From Acanthaster planci (lineage: Eukaryota > Echinodermata > Asteroidea > Valvatida > Acanthasteridae), in the NCBI RefSeq assembly GCF_001949145.1, contig NW_019091398.1:1447908-1511907 (forward strand): a DNA stretch of 64,000 bases, read 5' to 3'. Made by a program: the position numbers and the translations under genes. Positions 10,701 to 20,417 of this stretch are shown here, in pieces. Each line of letters starts with the position of its first letter. Within the stretch, counting starts at the first letter, position 1. The notes under the pieces are model-generated. The model worked only from the letters and a program-made list of their open reading frames with translations, made no database searches and had not been told where the DNA came from.

Positions 10701-12061
10701 TTTGACCGATTCTGATTGTAAAGTCATTGACCTGGGTACGTAATCTGGCGCGGGTAAATCAATTGCGACACTGCCTGTTTTTCTAAGCAGGATCGCACGG
10801 CTGATTTTTCCACACTTTTTTTTGCGCCAAACGATTTACAGCGCTTTCGCCTTGCTAATAAATTCGGGACTGTCAAATAATTTTAAAATAAAATTAACTA
10901 AAACGATACGCCAAATAACCGACCAAAGACGTTCCGCCTATTATTCATATAAACTCGCGGATTTTCTGATCCTCAGATGGCGCGTAGAAAATGGATAACT
11001 TGGGCTCTGGCGGCTCTGTTAATTCGGCATAGGGTTGTAACGCCTCGTCACCGTTTACAAACGTCTGGTGACTCGCGCGTTCTTGCCTCGTGCGCTCGTT
11101 TAAAAATGTCTAACATATGAACTTGGTTTTGCTCCCAGGATTTTTTTAGCTTGCGCCAATTGGTCTAACGCGAGGTCGTGCCGTTTGCGTTCCTCGTCGG
11201 CTTTAATTTTTGCTAGACTACTAGATAAAAATTTAGTGGGGATGGGGCGAAGTGGAGATGGGGCGAAGTGACTGTAAACCCATAAGGTTTTATAGATAGT
11301 TCGAGTTAGTTATGGGTCCGAGTTGGTCGTGCGTCTGAGTTGGTTTGAGTCGGTGTCGACCTTACCCATAACGTATTCCGCTCACACGTATACTGCATTT
11401 CTCATAATAACACCTCACCCACAGATCCTGTATTTTGATTGGCCGAACGTGTGTCACGTGACGCTTGCTATATTTTTGTACCACCACATTAAAAAGCCTG
11501 TACACAGTCTGCCTTGCTCTGAAAAAGAATTATATACCGGTAGCAACTAAAAACAATAGCCATAGCAACGAAACTATGAATAGTACCCAGGCGTGTATTT
11601 CAACTCATAGTGTAACCTGTGTGAGGTGTTGTAAAACAAATGTTGAGTGCTTTATCTCTCGGTGAAGTAAAACTAGTCTCCCACAGTGATCCATGAAGCA
11701 TTCTAAAAAAGGATGCTCCATGGATCACCTCGGGAGGCTAGCTTTACTATACCACTCGAAGCAGTCAATATTTATATACTATTCCACTATTCCAGAAACT
11801 ATCCCCAAACCTTAACACAACTTCTCAACGTCTGTCTTAGAGAAACCTTTGATTGGGGTTAACAAATTTTTACAATTATTTCTACAATTTTACAATTTTC
11901 TTAAGTGAAACACCAACCTTCCATCTGGAGTGTCCTGACTGGAATGTACACTGACAAAACCAATAACGCTTACCTGTTCGCGCCAAAATTGTAGTAGTGA
12001 CTGTCATAGCTAGGAAATACAAGAAACAGCAGCAATGTTGCCTCTTTCCTTGTTCAACCAT
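1..12061 (-). CDS. Gene A: SRCR / somatomedin-B receptor-like gene, 3' end outside window
   Basis: Six minus-strand exons join in phase: 12061-11974, 4250-3897, 3579-3259, 2869-2549, 2065-1903 and 1721 to beyond base 1. The order is signal peptide, three divergent SRCR domains, a linker, a somatomedin-B-like knot and a long Cys-containing ectodomain. All the visible part should be extracellular. In marine invertebrates this kind of N-terminus (somatomedin B followed by a Cys-rich stretch) is often followed by a class B/Methuselah-like seven-helix region. That is family knowledge; no membrane segment is inside the window. Intron 1 is 7.7 kb because a Polinton sits in it. The gene has the same orientation as genes B and C and may belong to one receptor cluster, but its SRCRs are far more divergent. 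Exon joins rest on splice consensus and phase, not on transcripts. Confidence 0.6.
1903..2065 (-). CDS. Gene A exon 5: linker exon, no known domain
   Basis: The open frame runs from an acceptor at 2066 (aaacag) to a donor at 1902 (AATCAG|gtatag). It starts in phase 1 and ends in phase 2, which is exactly what joins exon 4 to the somatomedin exon. The 163 bases encode a polar stretch with two Cys (RQCVLSS, GDCAWLY). No domain was recognised. An acceptor 24 bases upstream is possible but gives the wrong phase. Confidence 0.45.
2549..2869 (-). CDS. Gene A exon 4: SRCR domain
   Basis: This 321-base phase 1-1 exon encodes one SRCR domain. Landmarks are [48 protein letters not shown] and AYVECKAG. 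The full group A cysteine set is present. The acceptor (caatgtag) and donor (CAG|gtacgc) are both acceptable. Confidence 0.78.
3259..3579 (-). CDS. Gene A exon 3: SRCR domain
   Basis: This 321-base phase 1-1 exon encodes one SRCR domain. Visible landmarks are [16 protein letters not shown] (the WGTVC position), ACHHLGYPG (the CRQLGY position), [13 protein letters not shown] and the closing GLRC. Six cysteines sit at the group A positions. The donor is CAAG|gtgagt. Confidence 0.75.
3897..4250 (-). CDS. Gene A exon 2: divergent SRCR-like domain
   Basis: This is a 354-base, phase 1-1 exon bounded by a tttttag acceptor and a CAG|gtaagg donor. It opens like an SRCR (YRLFGG, then a PNEG turn and LQVR strand) and ends with a Cys-containing EEVLWIMCG strand. 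The usual WGTVC and CRQLGY motifs are missing, and the middle has its own Cys pattern. It may be a degenerate SRCR or an SRCR-derived fold. Confidence 0.55.
5231..5277 (+). repeat. Left terminal inverted repeat of the Polinton
   Basis: Three tandem 15-16 base units (CACTTCGCCCCAT followed by a variable tail) form the left end. The inverse of the first two units is found at 11242-11272. Confidence 0.75.
5278..6098. other. Left interior of the Polinton, no recognised gene
   Basis: A 109-codon plus-strand frame at 5312-5641 has no recognisable motif and may be a remnant. From about 5650 the base composition changes to a mixed, higher-GC segment with no coding signal. It could be an insertion nested in the element. 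The right side is hidden by the gap. Confidence 0.3.
6099..6271. other. Assembly gap (173 N)
   Basis: A run of 173 unknown bases lies inside the Polinton. A further single unknown base is at 39669. Confidence 0.99.
7025..7264 (+). pseudogene. Open fragment inside the Polinton, function unknown
   Basis: About 80 codons are open on the plus strand. They give a lysine- and glutamate-rich product (for example [17 protein letters not shown] and [20 protein letters not shown]), ending at a stop at 7264. The position just upstream of the polymerase relic and the charged, beta-then-helix composition suggest a real Polinton protein. No family was recognised and no start codon is convincing. Weak in-frame coding traces extend upstream to about 6600 but are interrupted. 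Confidence 0.4.
7287..9884 (+). pseudogene. Polinton protein-primed DNA polymerase B, broken
   Basis: Fragments in all three plus frames line up with a family B, protein-primed polymerase. They are an N-terminal region with a zinc-finger-like stretch (about 7730-7850), exonuclease motif I YVDFESV (about 7928), a segment at 8427-8615 (QLPPRAVF), palm motif [13 protein letters not shown] (about 8919), [15 protein letters not shown] (about 9410) and the catalytic YTDTDS (about 9705). The active-site aspartates are still present. At least five frame changes and several stops separate the parts, so no working enzyme is made. In an intact element this enzyme replicates the transposon DNA. Confidence 0.8.
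10198..10880 (-). pseudogene. Polinton integrase (retroviral type), broken
   Basis: The minus strand contains the characteristic order of the Polinton integrase: a core segment with [13 protein letters not shown] (about 10700), the VEQFHRTLA segment (about 10500, usually VERFNRTLAERLF in the family), a FGYQ-AQEM remnant, and a C-terminal stretch like VxYLYxxGExEGG-KRATDP (about 10340). Several frameshifts and stops break it. In intact elements it inserts the transposon. It is convergent with the polymerase relic on the other strand. Confidence 0.65.
10940..11200 (-). pseudogene. Unidentified coding remnant near the right end of the Polinton
   Basis: A coding-like stretch on the minus strand gives a charged helical segment ([20 protein letters not shown]) and then, after a frame change, an acidic segment containing [18 protein letters not shown]. 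It lies between the integrase relic and the right terminal repeat. No family was recognised. Confidence 0.3.
11242..11272 (-). repeat. Right terminal inverted repeat of the Polinton
   Basis: Two inverted copies of the CACTTCGCCCCAT unit match 5231-5261 with one base difference. The third unit seen at the left end is missing or diverged here. Confidence 0.75.
11666..11748. repeat. Short perfect-length hairpin (36-base arms)
   Basis: Arms at 11666-11701 and 11713-11748 are inverted copies with about 6 differences around an 11-base loop. It lies in intron 1 of gene A. If transcribed from the minus strand, most differences become G-U pairs. It is either a tiny inverted-repeat element or a microRNA-like foldback. 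Confidence 0.55.
11974..12061 (-). CDS. Gene A exon 1: signal peptide
   Basis: The ATG at 12061 starts a 29-residue leader with a basic n-region and a hydrophobic core ([18 protein letters not shown]). It ends at a good donor (CAG|gtaagc) in phase 1. Gene B exon 1 has the same design: about 30 codons, phase 1 end, next exon an SRCR. The next phase-compatible gene exon in this orientation is at 4250, so the Polinton lies in the intron between them. Confidence 0.6.
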
Positions 12062-12200
12062 ATCGCTTCGGTAAAATGAATCGTAACCTAACTGACTTAG
12101 CGCAACAGATACAGAGCCGAAATGAAATGACAGTAGGTCTACCCCTAGCTTATATGCCCCTGAAATCAGAGACAGTGGCTTAAGCGGTCGAAAACCCACT
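12062..12200 (-). promoter_or_regulatory. Probable core promoter and 5' UTR of gene A
   Basis: On the minus strand a TATA-like box CATATAAG lies at 12156-12149, about 90 bases before the ATG at 12061. A start site 25-30 bases downstream of the box would leave a 5' UTR of about 60 bases. No in-frame upstream coding extends from the signal peptide. The call is inferred from spacing only. Confidence 0.35.
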
Positions 12201-13455
12201 CCGTGTCTGGCAACACTGTGACGCGTTCTTCTTCTCTACCCGATTTTCCTGGAAGCTCATTGGCTGTCAATGCTGTGCGGCAACATTGACTTTCCAGGAG
12301 GATTTGATTGGCGAATTCCTCAAGCAAACGCAGAACGCAATGCACGTGTCCTTGTCAGAGTCGGGCTTCACGGATGGAGCTAGAAAGGGAGACGGCGGTC
12401 ATCGCCCCCCCCCCACTCTCACGCCCAACATTAACCAACCAAACAATCAATCAGATAACAATTAAGTGGATTAAGTGGGCAAAAAAATAAGGGGAAAAAA
12501 GAGTTTGAAAATTTTCAACACCTGAAAATTGTATTTTGAATGGACAACGCAAACCATACTTCAAGATAGATATAAAATCAAATTTAATCGGACAAATTTT
12601 GACGAAGGCTCTCTTCCATTTTTTTAACGGAGGTAAATCAACCATCTGTGTAAATGTTGGCGCCCAAGCACGCCGGAGTCTCACATGATTGGTTCCCGTC
12701 CCCTATAATGTCTCCAGAAGTCGAATATAGGGACTGGTAGCTGGTAATGACATTAGGTCCAATTTTGTCATATCTATGTTAATTAAGAAATTAACATATG
12801 CTCAATACGTGCATTTGTACCCATGCAATCTAGCTTAGAAATAAGCAAACATTATTAATCTTTCAAGACAGGCGAAATAGGCTGTCAACCAATTGAAATG
12901 GGAGAACAAATATCTTTGACATTGATGAATCTAGCACTAAACATAATATACGAATGAGGCTAGAAAAAAGGGCTTCACACTGGATGCCAATTCGTGTACA
13001 AAACCTACGTACCAATTTATCACAAACCACAAAATCGCTTTTTGAATAACATTTGAGGCAATATTTTGAAGGTTTTAATTGGAATTTGGCGGAAACAATT
13101 TGTATCGTTTTGAACCCCTTGTTCCAAACCCCGTCACTGATTCAGTGTATGTTGACAAAGGTGCACTGGCGTTCGGGGTTTCGACCATTTTGTTTCTATC
13201 TTTCCATGAGACCAATTGCTGAAAAGGCATTTACAGGTTTCATGCAAAAAACGGTCCAGGGCAGGAATTCAATATGTTGTGATACATTTAAGGTCAAAGC
13301 GATGAATCTCCAATTATTCAGAGGAGACATGGAGACTGTTGACTTCATTAATTGCGTGCTTGAAAACGTATACTGTGTTTGCATTGTGTCTAAAAAGTTA
13401 CAAAGACACGATTACATTATGGGATCTATAATTATTCTAACTTTTGCTGGTATCA
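12201..13455. other. Intergenic DNA, nothing recognised
   Basis: This stretch is upstream of the gene A promoter. It is AT-rich with short C-runs near 12400. A 142-codon plus-strand frame at 13053-13481 has no recognisable domain, no convincing context and partly overlaps a better minus-strand coding relic. Confidence 0.4.
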
Positions 13456-13922
13456 TTGAAGAGGTGGGAATCTGCCAATAAATTTAGCTATACTGCATTC
13501 AGTCAGGGCTGTATTTTTGGCTTTCAAATCGGACTCAAGTTTGAGCAGCAGTAATGTCACCCTCTTTGTTTTAAACAATGATGTACATTCTGTGGCCGAC
13601 ATGTCTAACAAAAAATCCATCAGTCTTGAAGCTTTTACGTTTTCTTCCTCCGGGAGAGCTTTCAGAATAATATTAAAGCATTGTTCAAATATTGCCTAAA
13701 TAGGTTTTTAGTTTATTTGTTATAATATTCTTTAAGGATATTAATAAGCCTCAAGTCTCATCTATTTTAATAAGCTCCTCACAAATATCTCTTAGTCAAG
13801 CTTAGTTTGAAAGTGTATCTTTAAGGATTGTTTTAGCGTATACAACCCTCATCCGTGGAATGCATTTTGCCCCTGTGCAACTTTTAGCTGCTGAGTTGCG
13901 CAGTTCAAAACAGGCCAACGGC
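13456..13922 (-). pseudogene. Decayed protein-coding relic of unknown family
   Basis: On the minus strand one frame stays coding-like from about 13922 to 13695 with only three stops (it contains MKEPLACFELRNSAAKSC and EICEELIKIDET-like text). After a one-base frame change it is open for about 80 codons to a stop at 13456 (FEQCFNIILKALPEEENVKA, then SLFKTKRVTLLLLKLESDL). The composition is protein-like and helical. An acceptor-like site at 13696 means the second part could instead be a real terminal exon. No family was recognised. Confidence 0.35.
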
Positions 13923-13924
13923 TC

Positions 13925-16900
13925 CTTCATTGTGACTTGAGGACCCAGGCACAGAAAGAGGGCTCAAATTGCAACACATCTCCTTATTTTCTGTATTTTT
14001 TATTTACATATGCAGTTGCATTGTTCCAGAGAATCATGGCAAGTGTCACGATTTCACTAGTTCATTGTGCAGATCTCTGTGCAGATATAGTCTCTCACAA
14101 GAAAAAGGCTTATAGCTGCAGCTGTACATATCTTTTTTTCCTCAAAATGCTAACAAAGGGAAAACTGAAGTTGCACTGTGAGCACTTCTGCGTACAGTTG
14201 CAGCATTGAAATGTATGTTTTTTTTACAGTTGAGTTAAGCCTGGAAAGCACACTTAAATTCAGTTACTGTTCAAGCCCAAACATCCTCGGCAAAGGAAGT
14301 GTGTTTTGTCAAATTATAGGAAGAGCGGATTGTGGAGAAGGTTTTTAATCTGACAAAACAATGTATTTTTGAAATAGCAGATTTTGAGTAATCGAGGCTC
14401 AGCCTGGGGAAACCTCTCGATTAATCATGGGGATGTCAATTGCACATAAACTTTTTTGTGCATCTTCGGGGTCACAGTTGCATACAAAGACCAGTTATGA
14501 CCATGTTGACAGAGTGTTTCAGATGAGACTTAACGATACCACAGCGTTTGTTGCATAAGATTCACTGTTCTGCCAAGATGTTATCTGGGTTTACCCCCAT
14601 AAATGCTTGAGATCAGTAGCAGGTGCTCAGCAACGAAACATATCACGAATTTCTAACCTTGGTCAATGGAGAGAGTGTCCCGTGTTAAAATACAAAAAAT
14701 CAAGTCACATTGTTCTGCCTGTAGAAAGGGTCGTGTGGCATGTTGCCTTTTTGGCCATATCATTGGTTGCTGTGTGACACGCCCGTTTGTCTGTGGCTTC
14801 CTTTTGCACCATGTGGTCTTGTCCTATGCCACGGTCATGTGCCGATTTTTCATTGATAAGCAAAGCCAAAGCAGTTAATTTTCGAGTGAACAGTCGATGT
14901 TACCTTTTCCTTCCAGAACATACACCTCCAATATTGGCGTAAGATTGAAGCTTTTTCCTTTAAGTAAGTGTAAAGATGTTTTCTTGATTTTATTCTTGAA
15001 GCACCCTCCAAGCTTTATTTCAAATCTTCAATGCTCAGGCGAATCCAAACGGAACACGACTAATAAAGCCCGCACATTAACTATTTAATTTAAGGGCACA
15101 ATGGCCTTGGTAAAGTATATATGATTTTACTTAATTCCCTAGACGGGGTCTCCTTAATTGGAAAAAAATACACGCCATTAATTCAGTGGAATGGATGCGC
15201 CTTTATATCCTGCAGTTTCTACTCTTCAATGAAACAAGCAAGCACAAAATCATCTGTAATTTGAAGCCAAACAAATTTGCCTTGAACTCCTTCCTTCGTT
15301 TTCAATCAGCCAGTGGCATTGCAGCGTTGTTATTAATTTTGTTTGGCAATGAACGGCGCACCTTAACATTGTCTTTCCAGTTGATGGCTCCTGTTTTAAC
15401 ACAATAGAGGCCCAGGAAAAATCAAAAGTGAGCCTTGACGTTTTTACAAATTTACCTTGTCAGGTAAGGTTAAAGAGAAAATAATGCCCTGGCCTATTTC
15501 GTCGTGTTTACGAAAGGGATAATTGACGGGTTGGAATTTCTCATGACTGCACAATGTTTGCTTTAACTGGGAGACGGTATTGATTTTAACCCTCCGATGC
15601 ACGGGCCCCATGCCAGTCAGTACAACACTGGTAACAACTGAATGCTATGTCAGGCGCGGTCTTTTGAGATTTTGCGCATTTTCGACATGTGTCAGCCATG
15701 GAACTACACAGAAACAGTACGAAGCAGAATTCGAGTAAAAAAAGGTTGAAACATGTTTTACCAAAACGGAACACTTTTTTTTCAAAATCGTACGTGTTTT
15801 GAGAAATCGAATTATTTTCACAACGAGTGTCATTTTTAAAAATATCGTTTTGTCACGTTTGGAATTCATTCTAAAAAAGAACCGAATTTTAGAGATGCAA
15901 TACATATTTTTTAGAGCCGAATCTGATAAATTTGTATACACGGAACATATTTCCAGATTGGAATAAATTTGGAAAGAGTTTTCATGTTTTCCAAATTCGA
16001 ATGATGATATTACATATCCAACATTTTCTCAAGATTGGAACGAATTTTTAAAGTCCAAACTTTTTTTTAAGATTGGAATAAAAATGTTGAATCCAAATAT
16101 ATTTTTTAATTCGGAACACATTCCCCAACATAGAGTTGTCATTCAGAAATATCCTCCAAAAACCTATAATACGTGAGGAACAGTGCAATTTGGTGGTCAG
16201 TTACGGAATTTTACTTCAAAGGAATCTGTCAGTAAAAGCCAAAAATAAAACAGATTAAAATATTGAACGGATCGTTTAATTTAGGAGGGAATAAACTTAT
16301 GGCATTAATGTGCTTGTACAAAATATTCTCATGTTTCATTTAACCTTTGCTAACGAGAATTGCGTCAAGTCAATTTGACTGAATCAAGAACTCTAGTGCA
16401 GGTAGGTAAATCTTTTGCAACATTGTACAACCTCATTTCACGCGAGCTCGAAGAATGAAAATAAACATGCGCGATGAACAAAGAGACAAAGGAACGATAT
16501 TGCTCGAACTAAAATGTCGTTAATGAAATTCGTTCTTTTTTTTTACCCATCCCCAGGTTACTTTTCCAAAATTTTACTTGAAGATGACAAGGGTGAAATT
16601 CCAGCAGGGGTGTTTAATGGGATGGGTCTTCAGTCAGGAGTCCCTCTTCCAAAATTATCAAACGTGATAGGATGCCCTTATGAAAAATCCCCATAGGCAG
16701 ATTCAGCCAGGGTTCCGGAAGCTTGGTACGTGACCTGTTCTTTTAGGCTCCATAGTCAAGCTACAGAAGCTTAAAGTGACCGTCCATTTCCAAGATATAT
16801 TTTCTTGGAAGATGTCCTTCTCCTACTGGATTTCTCTAAAAGAGGTCTTTCCCAGATATAACGTCTTGTTCATGTAACTACCAGAGTAAGCAGTTTCAAT

Positions 16901-17100
16901 AACAGATCACTTAAAGTTCAGCTGCTGTGAAGTGCGTGTATGAGATAAGCTCGTACAAAATATCGGAGTACTCCCTCTTTCCGTGTTAATATGGGGAAAA
17001 AACACGCAGATGGTCACTTTAGGTTCCGTATCAACTACGGATCAAGCTCACATGATGATCGATGTTACTGCATCACTGAGCAAAGAGGCATACCCTGGAT
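13925..17100. other. Intergenic AT-rich DNA with weak repeats
   Basis: No convincing gene was found. Between about 15770 and 16130 there are loosely repeated phrases around gattggaat and cggaacac, which look like a decayed satellite or element end. All open frames here are short and unrelated to known domains. Confidence 0.35.
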
Positions 17101-17101
17101 A

Positions 17102-17350
17102 ACACTGATTTCAGAGATAAAGTATCCCCAAAACACGGAATTCAACGATAACCCTTTGTGGGAACATCTGTTTCAATGATTAAACAATTTATCTCTGAAA
17201 TGCAGAACAGACATAACATTTTTCAGGAACACGGAATTCATTGATAATGTATCTCGAAAACCAGTAATTCAAAGTTTGTGCTTTGGTACATGGCAAGTAC
17301 CGTTTGCAGGGTAGTATGTACGGAGCGTTGGAAGTGCCATCTGACTTGTT
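17102..17350 (+). repeat. Left inverted repeat arm of the THAP element
   Basis: This arm matches the reverse complement of 18361-18597 with scattered substitutions and small gaps. Confidence 0.6.
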
Positions 17351-17827
17351 GAGATATCGTAAACTTGGTTGATGACATCCTAAGATAATTTATCAAAGGA
17401 GACGCATCCTAAAAAGCTGGTTGATAAAATCCTGAAATAAGGATTAAATCGGGATATCGTCATCCAGACACATCCAGCAAGTGTGATGATCATGTCTACT
17501 TCACCACTTGTAACAGGCGGTGGGATATTATGACGTTTTAGTAATCTACTTAAAGAGCCCATGACGTTTTTTAATTAGTTTGAATAGAAAGATTTCATAT
17601 CAGTAAAGTTATCGCCCTAATTACTAAGTATGAGAAAAAATTATAAAGAGTCTTTGGGAAACGGCCCTGCCCCAAGACAAGCACCTTATCAGCATAGAAA
17701 ATTTGCATAATTGTGATGCACGTTTGAGAACACACATCGACCAGCGGCGCCGGCGCCAACAGTGTTAGTTCAAAAACGCAATCTCGAGATCATTAATGTT
17801 TGCTACAATACTAATCAACCAACCAGG

Positions 17828-18134
17828 TGCGTTGCTGCAGGTTGTGGTAGCACAATTACAGATGGCGCAAGTATGCACAATTTTCCAAAAGACGGAAATA
17901 CCGGAAACTTAGGACGGCGATAATCAGGCTTACACGGGCAAAGTGCACAGCGCCATCGCCGAGCACCAAGCTATGCAGCGACCACTTCAAGCCTGAATGT
18001 TTCGACGTTTTGTACGTACGTACACGCATGACACGTGTATGGGTATTTTCCATGCCGCGCCGTGAGGAAGTTGTATGTGCTATGCTTGGGTTCAGACGGA
18101 CAAAATGGTGCAACTCAACTATTTGTGGGTTCTG
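17828..18134 (+). pseudogene. THAP zinc-finger fragment, frameshifted
   Basis: The plus strand begins with CVAAGCGSTITDGASMHNFP, the typical C-x4-C start and HxFP of a THAP domain. After one frame change near 17900 it continues KYRKLRTAIIRLTRAKC and TKLCSDHFKPECFD, giving the C and H of the C2CH zinc site and the DHF motif. The frame then runs to a stop at 18134 without further recognisable sequence. The expected tryptophan before the middle of the domain is absent. It lies between the arms of a long inverted repeat and is most likely a dead transposase N-terminus rather than a host gene. Confidence 0.65.
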
Positions 18135-18360
18135 AAACATACGTTACGAACAGAACTGCTATTTGTCGCGATTAAAACATGAATTTGAGGGGGGCAATTT
18201 GAAAAACAGCAATAACCATAATTAAATTCCAAAAAAAATATTTAATGCAGAAAATAGCAAATAGTCCAGGGAGGTCCGCATGGGCCATTTAATATCATGT
18301 ATGGCAATAGGAGGATAACGCTTTGACAAACAGAAGCACCCCGGGCCAAGATGCTTTGTT

Positions 18361-18597
18361 ATCAAGTTGGTTGGCATTTCCAAAACTCCGTACATACTTC
18401 CCGCAAAGGCTACGTGCTATGTACCAGTACACGAAAAGGGGAATTCAGGGTTTCCAAGATACATTATCGTTGAATTCCGTGATTCTGAGACCCTTTATCT
18501 CTGAATTATGCATTTCAGAGATGAATGATCATTGAAATCGATATTCCCACAAGCGTTATCGTTGAACTTCGTGTTTTGGAGGATCTGAAATCAGTAT
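18361..18597 (-). repeat. Right inverted repeat arm of the THAP element
   Basis: Read on the minus strand, this arm follows 17102-17350 over most of its length. Confidence 0.6.
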
Positions 18598-18599
18598 TA

Positions 18600-20417
18600 T
18601 GCAGTGTGTGTTTTTCTGTTTCCACAACAAATTAACTCGGTAACGCGGTAACACGGATGGTCACTTAAGCTACCGTATTCGACAGAGCTAGCAAAGGTTA
18701 TCAGAGAACAAGCTGCAAGCATATACGAGTAGACGTATGGCTACGATGACGGACAGACGTTATGCGTGCTCGTTCCTGGTGATGATGATGGGCTTCCTTG
18801 GGCGAACCGAACGGAACCACTCCAAGGATTTATTTGTCATGATAGAGTCATATCATTTTACTCCATTATATAGGTCTGCCTCACATCTCACACAAGGATA
18901 AGAAAGAGTGTTTAATTGTATAAATGGTGAACGCGATAGTGTATTCCACACGAATTTCAACATAGGAAATGCGCATTTTTGACCCACTCTTCCCAAAAGG
19001 CCCTTAAGACATTTTATTCTTCTGTACATCTATCAGGATATTCAGGACAAGATAACAAAACAGGGACCACTTAATAATTAGTTTGACATTTGAAACGTAG
19101 TAGTTACTTGTACTGGAATAATTTGAATATTCATTTCAGAAGTCAAATTGTTTACAGTAAAAACACTAAATCTATGAAAAATAATGAAACATATGATTTA
19201 GGAGACTGAAACTGCACCCAATTTACATTTACTCAGCTCCACGAACAATACGAAGTGTGCATTTTCAGGTTAAAGAGCACTATTGCCTAAGCTATCCTTG
19301 AACATTCAAAACACCGAGGCTCTTCGATGGGGTGTAGTTATTCAACTTTAATAGCCAGAACCCAGTGGTATGCTTGTTTCATCTAAGCCGGGTAGCTTCG
19401 GCGCACTATTCTTACCCTATATCTTGCCCCCCCCCCGAAATTAGGATTTTATGAGAGGCTGTCGCCACGCCATCTGTGGCGCGTTACTTTACTGCTTTAC
19501 TTTACCAGGGACAAAATGCTACTTCACGAAGTTCTTGAAAAAGCCGCCTATCAAGTAAAATCTACCCCGGGGGCAGGGGAAATTCCGCCATGGGACTCTC
19601 AGCTCCTTTTGCCCCAATCCATCCCTAAAGTCTGTCTACACCATTGCAGGCCCAGCAGGATCTAGGACAGAAGCTCTATGTTTAATTCATGTATAAATAA
19701 AGTTAGACTGGATTAATTAAAGTAATTATTAATTAAGAATGAAGTAATAATATGTTCATCAGTGTGTAAATTAATGCCAAGCCTGCAATGGTACAACCAC
19801 ATTTAATTCAAGAATATATATGGACAAAATAGCCAAAAATTCAACTATTTGATTAAAACTCTTGCATAATCATAACACATATTTTTTACTCTAAATAGAA
19901 ACACATTCAAGTAATTCTCCGTACCCCAAGTAACTAACAAGCACTCTAGCATAATAATTTCCGTGTAGGAATGATTACGAACAACTGCATTCCCTTTCTG
20001 AAAATAGCATTACCAACTACCCGTTAAAGATTTCATTATCAAGAAAAATTAAGAAAACATTTAATATTTAAATTTCAAATTCCGCTGTTGTATACGTCTA
20101 ATAAATGCAGTAAGATACAATCCAAGCTGGTGTTTTAATTATTACGGTACATATTAACTAATGCAAAAGAGAAAGATTACATTGTTAAAACAGTTCCAAA
20201 TTGTTCATGTCAAGCAAGGTCCAGGTAGAGTTGGGTCAAACAGACTACAGGTAATCTTCAAGATGACATTTAATAACCAGACACACTTTACGTTTTCCTA
20301 ATAATTGATACTTTTTTTGCAAACATGAACGACAAAAACTACTACAGGAGGTAACGGAGGGAATGGAGTAAAAATCTGTAAACTTCCCCCGTTGACAAGT
20401 CTGCTCGTGTATTCTTA
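18600..20417. other. Intergenic DNA downstream of gene B, 3' UTR at its right end
   Basis: No gene was found. The last few hundred bases before 20417 are the likely 3' UTR of gene B. The rest is AT-rich, with a C10 run near 19430. Confidence 0.4.
20269..20274 (-). terminator. Candidate poly(A) signal of gene B
   Basis: ATTAAA on the minus strand lies about 145 bases after the stop codon at 20418. It is a common animal variant. A second AT-rich candidate lies near 20135. The choice is uncertain. Confidence 0.25.

Larger units (their letters stand above)
5231..11272. mobile_element. Degenerate short Polinton/Maverick element
   Basis: The element is bounded by inverted repeats built on CACTTCGCCCCAT. 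It carries a protein-primed type B DNA polymerase relic on the plus strand and a retroviral-like integrase relic on the minus strand, the combination that defines Polintons. It is about 6.0 kb long against 15-20 kb for intact elements. No major capsid, penton, packaging ATPase or cysteine protease was recognised, though one gap is unsequenced. All genes are broken by stops and frameshifts. It lies in intron 1 of gene A. The expected 6-base target duplication could not be confirmed at the flanks. Confidence 0.8.
17102..18597. mobile_element. DNA transposon relic with long inverted repeats around a THAP fragment
   Basis: About 245 bases at 17102-17350 are an inverted, diverged copy of 18361-18597. 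Shared phrases include aaaacacg-aattcaacgataac, atctctgaaatgcat and gtatgtacggag. The outer flanks also share the phrase ggtcactt-a-g near 17013 and 18655, with an inverse copy near 16770, so the element may extend to about 16765-18680. A THAP zinc-finger relic lies inside. THAP domains are the DNA-binding part of P-element-type transposases, which suggests the class. No catalytic core was found. Confidence 0.55.

Noticed and set aside
13053-13481. 142-codon plus-strand open frame
   Set aside because: No recognisable motif, no splice or promoter context, partly overlaps a better minus-strand coding relic, and its composition is not clearly protein-like.
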